A DNA stretch of 64,000 nt. It comes from Pseudopedobacter beijingensis. Lineage in GTDB: Bacteria; Bacteroidota; Bacteroidia; Sphingobacteriales; Sphingobacteriaceae. Under the pieces are notes generated by a model. It made no database searches, was not told the origin of the DNA, and saw nothing but the letters and a program-made list of their open reading frames with translations. Numbering within the stretch: position 1 is the first letter of the stretch; the number at the start of each line of letters is the position of its first letter. A program made the position numbers and the translations under genes. This document shows positions 8,902 through 16,012 of the stretch, piece after piece. Location of the stretch: NCBI RefSeq assembly GCF_042678145.1, contig NZ_JBHUDG010000001.1:62001-126000 (forward strand). Reading direction: 5' to 3'.

Positions 8902-9906
8902 TTAGTGTTTTGTTGCACAGTCGTTGGCACAGGCACAAGCCTTGCCAACACATTTACCAGCCTGCCAGTTGTCGAGATTTTTGATGGTTTGCCGGGCAAT
9001 CTCTTCCAAAGACTCTTTTGTTAGCGAAGCCAGATGTGGCGTAATAATTACGTTTGGAAGTTGTAGTAATTCTTGTAAAATGGGATCGCGGAAAGAGCTA
9101 CCAGGATCGTTTTCGAAAAGCAAACCCGACTCGTTTTCATAAACGTCTGCGCCCAAATAGCCCAATTTCCCGCTTTTTAAAGCTTCTAAAACAGAAGACG
9201 TATCTAACAAACCGCCCCGACTGGTATTGATTAGCATAACGCCGTTTTTCATTTTAGAGATGCTCTCCCTGTTGATTATGTAGTTAATGTTATTTTTGAA
9301 AGGAAGATGTAATGATATAATATCCGACTCCTGGTACAAAGTATCCAGATCTACTAATTGAGCACCCTGGGGGTCAGCTTTAAGAGATTCATCCGTAACC
9401 AATACCCGACAACCCAGATTGTTAAATATTTTTGCCGTATACTCTCCCACACAGTCATAGCCAATTAAACCTATAGTTTTACCATGCAGGTTAAAACCGG
9501 TAAGCCCATCCAGGTTAAAATCAAAATCTGATGATCTTTTTACTGCCTTTACCAATTTTCTGTTCAAGGCTAAAACTAAGGTGAGTACATGTTCTGCAAC
9601 GGCTTCAGGAGAGGAGGGGACACGGGCAATTTTCATCCCGTATTTAGCAGCAGCTCTTCTGTTAATATTCTCTACATAAGCGCCGCGGGTAGAAATGTAT
9701 TTTATTCCGTATTTGGCTAAGCGATCTATAACCGGAGCCGATAAATCGTCGTTTGAAAGCACAACAACAGCATCTTTTCCTTCGGCATAAGAAACAGTCT
9801 GGATATTTAACGGATTTGAAATTAACGTAATATCGTGTTTCTTAAGGTTGGCTTTTGCCAGAAGCTCTTTTTCGAAGGTTTTTGTGCTATAAACGATTGC
9901 TTTCAT
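8902..9906 (-). CDS. D-lactate dehydrogenase-like 2-hydroxyacid dehydrogenase with Cys-rich tail
   Basis: NAD-dependent D-2-hydroxyacid dehydrogenase; fermentative D-lactate formation from pyruvate is the likely role. R230 (NTSRGG), a Glu in DVYENESG (257 or 259) and H291 (ITPHLA) form the catalytic set. The Rossmann glycine motif reads IGLIGYDCVG, so the second Gly of GxGxxG is replaced by Asp151. After the usual end of the enzyme, the protein carries a tail with C319, C324, C326 and C330 (C-x4-C-x-C-x3-C), which could bind metal or act as a redox site. The gene lies directly upstream of hemN and behind a TAGCTTTG promoter box and an FNR-type box, which fits oxygen-limited expression. The general class is secure; the substrate is inferred. 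Confidence 0.85.
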   Translation of the reverse strand: MKAIVYSTKTFEKELLAKANLKKHDITLISNPLNIQTVSYAEGKDAVVVLSNDDLSAPVIDRLAKYGIKYISTRGAYVENINRRAAAKYGMKIARVPSSPEAVAEHVLTLVLALNRKLVKAVKRSSDFDFNLDGLTGFNLHGKTIGLIGYDCVGEYTAKIFNNLGCRVLVTDESLKADPQGAQLVDLDTLYQESDIISLHLPFKNNINYIINRESISKMKNGVMLINTSRGGLLDTSSVLEALKSGKLGYLGADVYENESGLLFENDPGSSFRDPILQELLQLPNVIITPHLASLTKESLEEIARQTIKNLDNWQAGKCVGKACACANDCATKH

Positions 9907-9927
9907 TCTCTTTACTTAGTACTCATA

Positions 9928-9935
9928 CAAAGCTA
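9928..9935 (-). promoter_or_regulatory. Bacteroidota -7 box for ldh-like/hemN
   Basis: The minus strand reads TAGCTTTG, a full match to the TAnnTTTG -7 element, 22 bp before the dehydrogenase start codon. The FNR-type box at 9980-9993 would be centred about 63-65 bp upstream of the expected start site. Confidence 0.5.
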
Positions 9936-9979
9936 TTTATGAAAGCACTCTGTTTTAATGAGAGCAGTCAGTACGAAAA

Positions 9980-9993
9980 GTGATAAATATCAA
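9980..9993. promoter_or_regulatory. FNR-type operator GTGAT-AAAT-ATCAA
   Basis: This matches 9 of 10 core bases of TTGAT-N4-ATCAA. It lies in the 110-bp gap between the regulator gene and the ldh-like/hemN pair, at a class I activator distance from the TAGCTTTG box. The neighbouring regulator carries the E..SR recognition helix that reads this sequence in FNR. Confidence 0.55.
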
Positions 9994-10016
9994 AAAAATA
10001 ATAAAATAACCTGTTG

Positions 10017-11066
10017 TTAATTTTTCAGGTTCTTCATTTTTTCAATATTTATAAGGTGGATTTCCGAACCCTTTTTCTCAATCATCTTTTCTTCTTTGAA
10101 ATCACTCAATGTACGGCTTACCGTTTCAGTAGCCATACCCGCCATACCCGCTAAATCGTCACGAGATATTTTGAAAACGTTTTTATACTGGTGTATTTCG
10201 TTAATCCTCAGTAAAGTATCGGCTAGTCTTTTTCTGACAGAATGATAGGCTAGTTGCACCAGTTGGATGTCTTTTTGCTTAATGTCGGCAGAAAGGATGT
10301 TAATAAACTGCATAGCCATAGAAGGGTATTTATTAATCATCTCATTCACCTGATCTTTGTTTAACAAGCAGATAGAGCAATTTTCCAGAGCCTCTGCTGT
10401 TTCAGAATGGTTTGCTCCGGTTAGTGCGTCATAAATACCAAAATACTCATCAGTATGGTGTATAGCCGTTAATAGCTCTCTACCATCTTTGCTTAATTTT
10501 ACAATTTTAACACTGCCTTCTAAAATCAGGTAAATCCCCTGAGAAGGATCCCCTTCGTAATAGATAATCTGCCCTTTTTTGATGTTTCTGATTTTCTTAT
10601 GCGTAATCAGGTCTTTAAGTTCACCTGGCTGGTTAGGTTTGCTGGCAAAATCTTCTAATTTTTGCAGGCCCTTGCTATAAAAATGCTCCTGTTGTTTTTT
10701 TTTGTTCAACCGGCTTTCAATAGCGTTTAACAATTCAATATCATCAAAAGGTTTGGTCAGGTAATCATCTGCGCCCATATCCATTCCTTTTCTAAGATCA
10801 GATCTTTCTGCTTTTGCCGTAAGAAAAATAAAAGGTATAGCTGCAGTTTCCGGTTTTTTACCCAAAAGATAAAGTACACCATAACCGTCCAGTTCGGGCA
10901 TCATAATGTCGCAGATAATCAAACTAGGGAGGTGGTTTTGCGCAATTTCTACCCCTGCTTTACCATTGTCAGCAGTCAACACTTCGTAGCCTGCAAGCTC
11001 AAGAATTTCTGCAGTTCCCTCTCTAATGTCTAAATTGTCCTCAATAATCAATATCTTATTTTTCAT
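10017..11066 (-). CDS. Response regulator with Crp/Fnr output domain (REC-cNMP-HTH)
   Basis: Domain order: receiver (residues 1-120), linker, cyclic-nucleotide-binding-like beta barrel (about 155-260) and Crp-type winged helix (about 285-345). The receiver has the acid pair E9/D10, phospho-acceptor D53 (ICDIMMPELDGYG), T83 and K105 (YLTKPF). The HTH recognition helix reads ETVSR, giving E314, S317 and R318 at the spacing of FNR E209, S212 and R213, so TTGAT-like half sites are expected. There is no N-terminal Cys cluster as in FNR, so oxygen cannot be sensed through Fe-S in the FNR way. The barrel also lacks the cAMP-binding RS pair of CRP. Its start overlaps the kinase stop by 4 bp (ATGA), implying translational coupling. 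It acts as FixJ and FixK in a single polypeptide. Confidence 0.88.
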   Translation of the reverse strand: MKNKILIIEDNLDIREGTAEILELAGYEVLTADNGKAGVEIAQNHLPSLIICDIMMPELDGYGVLYLLGKKPETAAIPFIFLTAKAERSDLRKGMDMGADDYLTKPFDDIELLNAIESRLNKKKQQEHFYSKGLQKLEDFASKPNQPGELKDLITHKKIRNIKKGQIIYYEGDPSQGIYLILEGSVKIVKLSKDGRELLTAIHHTDEYFGIYDALTGANHSETAEALENCSICLLNKDQVNEMINKYPSMAMQFINILSADIKQKDIQLVQLAYHSVRKRLADTLLRINEIHQYKNVFKISRDDLAGMAGMATETVSRTLSDFKEEKMIEKKGSEIHLINIEKMKNLKN

Positions 11067-12259
11067 GTCTGATGCTGGTTTAAGCTAATAGAAAATGTTG
11101 TACCCTTGTTTTCTGCACTTTCAAAAATAATATTTCCTTTCATTAACTTCACATATCTGTCTACGATATTTAATCCTAAACCTGTGCCCGGTATGCTACC
11201 TGTGTTGTGCGCTCTAAAAAAAGGCTCAAATAAGTGCTTTTGTTCGTTAACCGGAATGCCAATACCATTATCCTTAACAGTAATTATACATCTGTTATTG
11301 GATATCTCGGTGTTAAACTCTATGAAAGTATTTTCGCCCGAATATTTAATAGCATTGGCAACTAAATTGATGATACAGTTTTTAAGCAAATTGGCATCAG
11401 TAGATATCTTACTCTCGGTACCCGTATGCTGATAAATGATGTTCTGGTTTTGCTTGGCAACTATCTGTATTTCCTCAATAATTTCTTCCGAAAATTTGAC
11501 AATATCAAAAGTGGAAAGCTGCATTTCTACATGACCAGCTTCCAGTCTTTCCAAAGAAAGAAAATCGTTAAGGATATTGGTAAGGTTACCTACAGCTGAT
11601 TTAATTTTGCTAACATGCTTGGTAATGCTACCATTGGCATACTGCACATTGTATTTCTCAATTAACGAAGCCGATAACTGTATAGAGCTAAGCGGAGTTC
11701 TGAATTCGTGAGAAGCCATAGACACAAACCTGCTCTTAAGCTGGTTAAGCTCTTTCTCCTTTTCCAGAGAGTGGCTTACCTCTTCCTTTGCACTTTCCAA
11801 TTGCTTAATTAAAGACAGTAAAGTAATGGTTCTTTCCTCTACCAGATATTCCAGTTTATTGGTATACGTTTTTAACTGTTCTTCCGCATGTTTTTCGCGG
11901 GTAAGGTCATGTATAAAACCAGTATAAATAATCCGTCCGTCCAACTGCACCTCGCTAACCGCCAATCTGAACGGGAATTTTGAACCGTTCTTTTTTAAGC
12001 CCTTTACTTCGCGACCGACTCCAATAATATGTGCTTCGCCTGTTTTTTGGTAACGCTCAATATAGCCATCATGTCGTCCACGATCAGGTTCGGGCATAAG
12101 CATGCTAATATTATTGCCTACCACTTCTTCTGGCAGATAGCCAAACAAGCTACACGCAGATGGATTAATGGATTCAACGATTCCTTTATTGTCAATGGTA
12201 ATTATTCCGTCTATGGCAGTATCTATGATTGCATTTAACAAAGAAACCTGGTCTGTCAT
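11063..12259 (-). CDS. FixL-like haem-PAS sensor histidine kinase
   Basis: Soluble kinase with no membrane segment. Domains: PAS (about 1-125), coiled-coil linker (125-175), HisKA with H184 (SMASHEFRTPLSS), and HATPase (NAIKYS, DNGIGIP, GTGLGLNIV). The PAS domain resembles oxygen sensor FixL. PEPDRGRHDGYIERY supplies H63, R69 lies six residues later and R83 (IIGVGRE) twenty residues later. These are the spacings of the haem-ligand His200 and haem-contacting Arg206 and Arg220 of Bradyrhizobium FixL as I recall them. Haem binding is inferred from these residues. The gene is co-transcribed with the downstream response regulator (4-bp overlap) and divergent from the 591-residue conserved protein. 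It probably controls that protein and ldh-like/hemN according to oxygen. Confidence 0.85.
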   Translation of the reverse strand: MTDQVSLLNAIIDTAIDGIITIDNKGIVESINPSACSLFGYLPEEVVGNNISMLMPEPDRGRHDGYIERYQKTGEAHIIGVGREVKGLKKNGSKFPFRLAVSEVQLDGRIIYTGFIHDLTREKHAEEQLKTYTNKLEYLVEERTITLLSLIKQLESAKEEVSHSLEKEKELNQLKSRFVSMASHEFRTPLSSIQLSASLIEKYNVQYANGSITKHVSKIKSAVGNLTNILNDFLSLERLEAGHVEMQLSTFDIVKFSEEIIEEIQIVAKQNQNIIYQHTGTESKISTDANLLKNCIINLVANAIKYSGENTFIEFNTEISNNRCIITVKDNGIGIPVNEQKHLFEPFFRAHNTGSIPGTGLGLNIVDRYVKLMKGNIIFESAENKGTTFSISLNQHQT

Positions 12260-12286
12260 ATTGTTTTAATGTAAGTGAAAGTGGTG

Positions 12287-12294
12287 CAAATATC
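12287..12294 (-). promoter_or_regulatory. Weak -7 box for kinase/regulator operon
   Basis: The minus strand reads GATATTTG, 7 of 8 positions of TAnnTTTG, 28 bp before the kinase start. The FNR-type box at 12322-12339 lies about 50 bp upstream of the expected start, so autoregulation is possible. Confidence 0.3.
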
Positions 12295-12321
12295 CTGAAT
12301 ATTTACCAATATTACATAGTT

Positions 12322-12339
12322 ATGTGATCTGCATCATAT
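12322..12339. promoter_or_regulatory. FNR-type operator ATGTGAT-CTGC-ATCATAT
   Basis: This is a 7-4-7 inverted repeat with a single arm mismatch; the core GTGAT-N4-ATCAT matches 8 of 10 FNR consensus bases. Its centre (12330.5) is about 42-43 bp upstream of the start site expected from the TAATTTTG box at 12361, the classic class II activator position. Confidence 0.55.
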
Positions 12340-12360
12340 TTTATTAGCTATAAGATGGGG

Positions 12361-12368
12361 TAATTTTG
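12361..12368 (+). promoter_or_regulatory. Bacteroidota -7 box for the 591-residue protein
   Basis: TAATTTTG is a full match to TAnnTTTG, 17 bp before the start codon at 12386. No good -33 element precedes it; the FNR-type box occupies that region, as expected for an activator-dependent promoter. Confidence 0.5.
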
Positions 12369-12385
12369 TGGCATAAAACTAAACT

Positions 12386-14161
12386 ATGATCCATTCATTC
12401 CATATCCCGGTATTGGGATTGTCTTTTTCTGTAGATACACCCTTAAAGGTAGCTTGCTATGGTATTTCGTCTGTGGCATCCATAGTGGATGATATTTTAT
12501 TAGAACGTATGCGCAAATTTCATTTAGAGAAGTTAGGTAAGACATACATTGAGATACCCGAAAGTGAATCCGACTCAAGATCTAAAAGAATAGCAGCCTA
12601 TTTGAATATGATGGATGATCTTGTGGATGAAAAATTCCAACATATAAAAAATGAGGATTTTGAGACAGGAAAAGAAATCAATAAATATTTTAGATTACTG
12701 CCCGATACATCTCCATTAAAACAGCTATATGCAGATATGCTGGAAGAGAAAGATCTCGTGTTAAAGTTTAGAATGCAGGTTAGCCTGAAAGAGCAAATGC
12801 AGAAAGGAGCCATAGATGTAAATATTATGGCCAAAGTTGATAAGCTTAATTTCAATAAAGAGGGAGAGGAAATTACTTCTGATGCTTTAGAAGCTTTACG
12901 TGGTTTTGCCATGAGCAAGCTGGATTCTTCTGTGGTTATTTCTGCAGGAATGAACCAAAGGCTCTATGCTTTTATGGAAAACTTTAAAGATTTTTACCCG
13001 AATGAGGCAGGAGAGCTTCAGAAGAAAATTATTTTAAAAGTAAGCGATTACCGGTCTGCGCTGGTACAGGGGAAAATGCTGGCTAAAAAAGGATTGTGGG
13101 TTTCAGAATTCAGGATAGAATCAGGACTTAACTGCGGAGGCCATGCTTTTGCTACAGAAGGATACCTGCTGGGGCCTATTTTGGAAGAGTTTAAACAAAA
13201 AAGAGAGGTAATGATTGAGGAGCTGAAAGCAATATACAGTAAATCAATCACCGATAAAGGTTTGGAAGTAGCTCAATACCCTCAAACAAAAATTAGTGTA
13301 CAGGGCGGCATAGGCACTACCCAGGAAGATAGTTTCTTGTTAGACTATTATCAGTTAGATGCTACAGGATGGGGAAGTCCGTTTTTGTTAGTTCCAGAAG
13401 CCACTAATGTAGACAACAATACATTAGATGATTTAATAAAAGCAGATAAACAGGATTTTTATATCAGCAACTCCTCTCCATTAGGAGTTCCGTTCAATAA
13501 CTTTAGGTTTAGCTCTATGGAGAAATTACGTTTAGAGCGACTAGAAAAGGGAAGACCGGGAAGTCCATGTACCAAAAAATACCTGGTTTCTAATACAGAA
13601 TTTACGAAAGAACCTATCTGTACAGCATCAAGAAAATACCAGAATCTTAAGTTGAAGGCACTAAAAGCCGAAAACTTATCAGAAACAGAATATGAGGCAG
13701 AAAAAGGGAAAATAACAGAAAAAGTTTGTCTTTGCGAAGGATTGGTTACCTCAGCATATATTAAAAACGGGATGTTGAAACCCAAAGAATCAACAGCGGT
13801 AGCTATATGTCCGGGACCCAATATCGCTTATTTCTCAGGTGAGTTTACACTGGAAGAAATGATTGGACATATTTATGGGAAAATAGACTTGTTGAAAGGT
13901 AAAGAGCGGTCTAACGTATTTATTAACGAATTAAGGTTATACCTGGAGTACCTGAAAAAAGATATAGGAAACAGTCTTAAAGACCTTAATGATAAAAAAC
14001 TTAAATATTTCTCTAAATTTCAGCAACAACTGCAAAATGGAGTAGAATATTATAAGAATTTAATCCCGATGATTAATAATCAAACAGAAATGTATCGTCA
14101 AAAAATGATGGATGAACTGTTAGAACTTGAATCAAAAATCAGAGGGTTAAACTTTACCTGA
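12386..14161 (+). CDS. Conserved protein of unknown function, probably oxygen-regulated
   Basis: A 591-residue soluble protein with no signal peptide. I recognise it as a conserved family but know no proven function. Seven Cys are present: C24, C250 (SGLNCGGHAF), C395 (GRPGSPC), C412 (EPICTASRKY), C448 and C450 (KVCLCEG), and C475 (AICPGPN). The C-terminal cluster could hold an Fe-S centre or metal. The Gly-rich turns GGIGTTQ and GLNCGGHAFA and the start HIPVLGLSFSVDTPLKV hint at a TIM-barrel, perhaps a flavin enzyme, but this is conjecture. The last 90 residues are a predicted coiled coil. It is divergent from the FixL-like kinase, with an FNR-type box at a class II position and a strong terminator after it. 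An anaerobic or micro-oxic role is the best contextual guess. Confidence 0.75.
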   Translation: MIHSFHIPVLGLSFSVDTPLKVACYGISSVASIVDDILLERMRKFHLEKLGKTYIEIPESESDSRSKRIAAYLNMMDDLVDEKFQHIKNEDFETGKEINKYFRLLPDTSPLKQLYADMLEEKDLVLKFRMQVSLKEQMQKGAIDVNIMAKVDKLNFNKEGEEITSDALEALRGFAMSKLDSSVVISAGMNQRLYAFMENFKDFYPNEAGELQKKIILKVSDYRSALVQGKMLAKKGLWVSEFRIESGLNCGGHAFATEGYLLGPILEEFKQKREVMIEELKAIYSKSITDKGLEVAQYPQTKISVQGGIGTTQEDSFLLDYYQLDATGWGSPFLLVPEATNVDNNTLDDLIKADKQDFYISNSSPLGVPFNNFRFSSMEKLRLERLEKGRPGSPCTKKYLVSNTEFTKEPICTASRKYQNLKLKALKAENLSETEYEAEKGKITEKVCLCEGLVTSAYIKNGMLKPKESTAVAICPGPNIAYFSGEFTLEEMIGHIYGKIDLLKGKERSNVFINELRLYLEYLKKDIGNSLKDLNDKKLKYFSKFQQQLQNGVEYYKNLIPMINNQTEMYRQKMMDELLELESKIRGLNFT

Positions 14162-14246
14162 TTACCTTAAAAATATCATTCACTACAGCTTTTGATGTGT
14201 TTTGCTGTATAAATAAACTAGACTAATATTTAGTATGGTATTTTAG

Positions 14247-14281
14247 ATGGCGCTTTCTAAGGAGAGCGCCATTATTATTTT
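14247..14281 (+). terminator. Intrinsic terminator after the 591-residue protein
   Basis: Arms ATGGCGCT and AGCGCCAT (14247-14254, 14265-14272) are perfect, with extra UCU/AGA pairing inside, followed by the T-rich run TATTATTTT. It also abuts the end of the convergent alkB-like gene. Confidence 0.75.
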
Positions 14282-14888
14282 ACTGATGATCTATAAATCT
14301 GAAAGTCAAATTTACCCTTGCCGTGTATACCCGTTTTGTAGGTGGCAATCTGTGCAACCAGTGTGTTTGCGTAGTACCTTTCATAACCAATAAACTACCA
14401 TGTTCCAGCATTACAGAAACCGTATCTTTATTAACCTTATGTTTGAAGGAAAACTTTCTGACCGCCCCAAAACTCAAAGAAGCAATAGCACCATTTTTTT
14501 TGAGGTCTTTTTCCGCATCACTATGCCAGGCCATACCCTCATTACCGTCATGATAAAGATTTAATAAACAAGAGTTATAAACCTCTCCGGTTTTTTCTTC
14601 CACTATCTTTTTTAAAAGAAGTAGCTCAGGAGTCCAAAGCAGGGCAGTTTTAGTAATATTAGAATAAGTGTAACTGAAAGAAGTATCACCGTACCAGGCT
14701 ACTTTTCTTTTAGTAGTAACCAGTTTTCCAAAAATAATTGCTTCATCATTTCTCCATTCAATAGCAGATAATAACCTTTCCAGATAATAACTAGCCTGTT
14801 CCTTAGAAAAAATAGTACCATAATAAATTACAACACCATCATAAGGCAATACATTAACTTCCGTATCTAACAAATCAAATAAACTCAT
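14280..14888 (-). CDS. AlkB-like 2-oxoglutarate/Fe(II) DNA dioxygenase
   Basis: Oxidative demethylase for alkylated bases, of the AlkB/ALKBH2 type. The start is set at MSLFDLLDTEVNVLPYDG, which gives 202 residues and an ATGA overlap with the upstream ada-like gene; an upstream in-frame ATG would put 35 unrelated residues inside that gene. Fe ligands are H122 and D124 (WHSDAEK) plus H179 (HWLHRLPP). 2-Oxoglutarate is bound by R191 and R197 in RVNLTFR. NLYHDGNEGMAWHSD is the family signature. Together with the ada-like gene it forms a small alkylation-repair operon, as ada-alkB does in Proteobacteria. Confidence 0.92.
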   Translation of the reverse strand: MSLFDLLDTEVNVLPYDGVVIYYGTIFSKEQASYYLERLLSAIEWRNDEAIIFGKLVTTKRKVAWYGDTSFSYTYSNITKTALLWTPELLLLKKIVEEKTGEVYNSCLLNLYHDGNEGMAWHSDAEKDLKKNGAIASLSFGAVRKFSFKHKVNKDTVSVMLEHGSLLVMKGTTQTHWLHRLPPTKRVYTARVNLTFRFIDHQ

Positions 14889-15733
14889 ATAGCATCTATC
14901 TGTGCACTTTCCCAACCAATAATAGCCGTTTTTCTGGTGTTGCCCCACATGTAACCACCAAACAAACCTGTATTCTGGATTACACGATGACATGGAATTA
15001 AAAAAGCAATAGGATTTTTACCAATAGCACTACCAACAGCTCTGGAAGCTTTAGGGCTTCCAATCATATCTGCAATATGTCCATAAGTCACCAATTTACC
15101 CATAGGAATTTTTAATAGCGTTTCCCATACCTTTAGCTGGAAATCAGTTCCCTTCAAATGCAGTTTAATCTGCTGAAGCTGAGACCAGTCATTTTTAAAA
15201 ATAGCCAGAGACTGCTCCTGTAAATCACTCTGTGAAGCAACAAAACGGGCATTAGGAAACCTGCTCTTCAAAGCCAGTACAGATGATTCTTCGTCAGCAT
15301 CAGCAAAAGCCATATAACAAATTCCCTTATGGGTAGATGCCGTAAGAATACGTCCAAATACACTATTGCCAAAACTATAACCAATTTCCAGATCCCGACA
15401 TCCATTTTTATACTCTGCAGGAGTCATCCCTTCTATAGAAACAAAAAGATCATGTAGTCGACTGGTGCCGGATAAACCAATTTCATGGGCAACATCAAAC
15501 AAAGTAGGGTTATTATCAGAAAGTAGTCTCTTAGCATGTTCAACACTAATAAACTGCAAAAACTTTTTAGGAGTGGTGCCCGCCCATTCGGTAAACAAAC
15601 GTTGAAAATGATAAGGACTCAAATGGCTGACCTCAGCTATTTCATCTAAGCTGGGTTGTTCTTTGAAATTCTCTTTAATATAATCGATAGCTCTGGCAAT
15701 CCTATTATAATTGATAATGTCCTGTTCTTTCAT
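14885..15733 (-). CDS. Ada-like AraC regulator / O6-methylguanine-DNA methyltransferase
   Basis: Fusion of an AraC-type HTH (residues 8-110, two helix-turn-helix units) with a methylguanine-DNA methyltransferase domain (about 120-275). The suicide Cys is C248 in IPCHRVIQ. The N-terminal Zn/phosphotriester domain of E. coli Ada is absent, so methyl-phosphotriester sensing in the Ada manner is unlikely. The start at MKEQDIINYNRIARAIDYI is preferred over a Met 11 residues earlier because the HTH follows directly. It overlaps the alkB-like gene by ATGA, so the two are translated together. A 7/8 promoter box GATATTTG lies close upstream on the same strand. Confidence 0.9.
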   Translation of the reverse strand: MKEQDIINYNRIARAIDYIKENFKEQPSLDEIAEVSHLSPYHFQRLFTEWAGTTPKKFLQFISVEHAKRLLSDNNPTLFDVAHEIGLSGTSRLHDLFVSIEGMTPAEYKNGCRDLEIGYSFGNSVFGRILTASTHKGICYMAFADADEESSVLALKSRFPNARFVASQSDLQEQSLAIFKNDWSQLQQIKLHLKGTDFQLKVWETLLKIPMGKLVTYGHIADMIGSPKASRAVGSAIGKNPIAFLIPCHRVIQNTGLFGGYMWGNTRKTAIIGWESAQIDAI

Positions 15734-15907
15734 GACTATAATTTCTTTTACTGAAACAAATATCAACAGTTTGAGCGAGACATAAAATCCGAAAATTGCT
15801 AAATACTAAACGCCGCCATGTTCTTGTTTTTTTTATAACCGACAGTTTGCAATGTAATAACCTTTGGATATAAAGAAATCAAAATCCTGATTAGAGTGCT
15901 CTTAAAT

Positions 15908-15915
15908 TAGCTTTG
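15908..15915 (+). promoter_or_regulatory. -7 box upstream of pyruvate oxidase
   Basis: TAGCTTTG fully matches TAnnTTTG and would give a leader of roughly 90 nt. A palindrome TGTTTC-GTTAA-GAAACA (15938-15954) follows about 20 bp downstream in the leader. Confidence 0.4.
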
Positions 15916-15937
15916 TCATAAAAATGTTAAAAAATAA

Positions 15938-15954
15938 TGTTTCGTTAAGAAACA
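15938..15954. promoter_or_regulatory. Palindrome TGTTTC-N5-GAAACA in the pyruvate oxidase leader
   Basis: Perfect 6-bp inverted arms with a 5-bp spacer. It sits just downstream of the likely start site, a position typical of a repressor operator, though a small RNA hairpin is also possible. Confidence 0.3.
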
Positions 15955-16012
15955 AAAAATTGAAGCTACTGTTTATGTTGTAATCTGTCAATAACTTATT
16001 AGAGAACTAATT

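Noticed and set aside
10017..11066. Classical FNR or CRP
   Set aside because: It has an N-terminal receiver domain and lacks both the FNR Cys cluster and the cAMP-binding RS pair.
15938..15954. FNR-type box before the pyruvate oxidase gene
   Set aside because: The palindrome TGTTTC-N5-GAAACA does not resemble TTGAT-N4-ATCAA and lies downstream of the likely start site.
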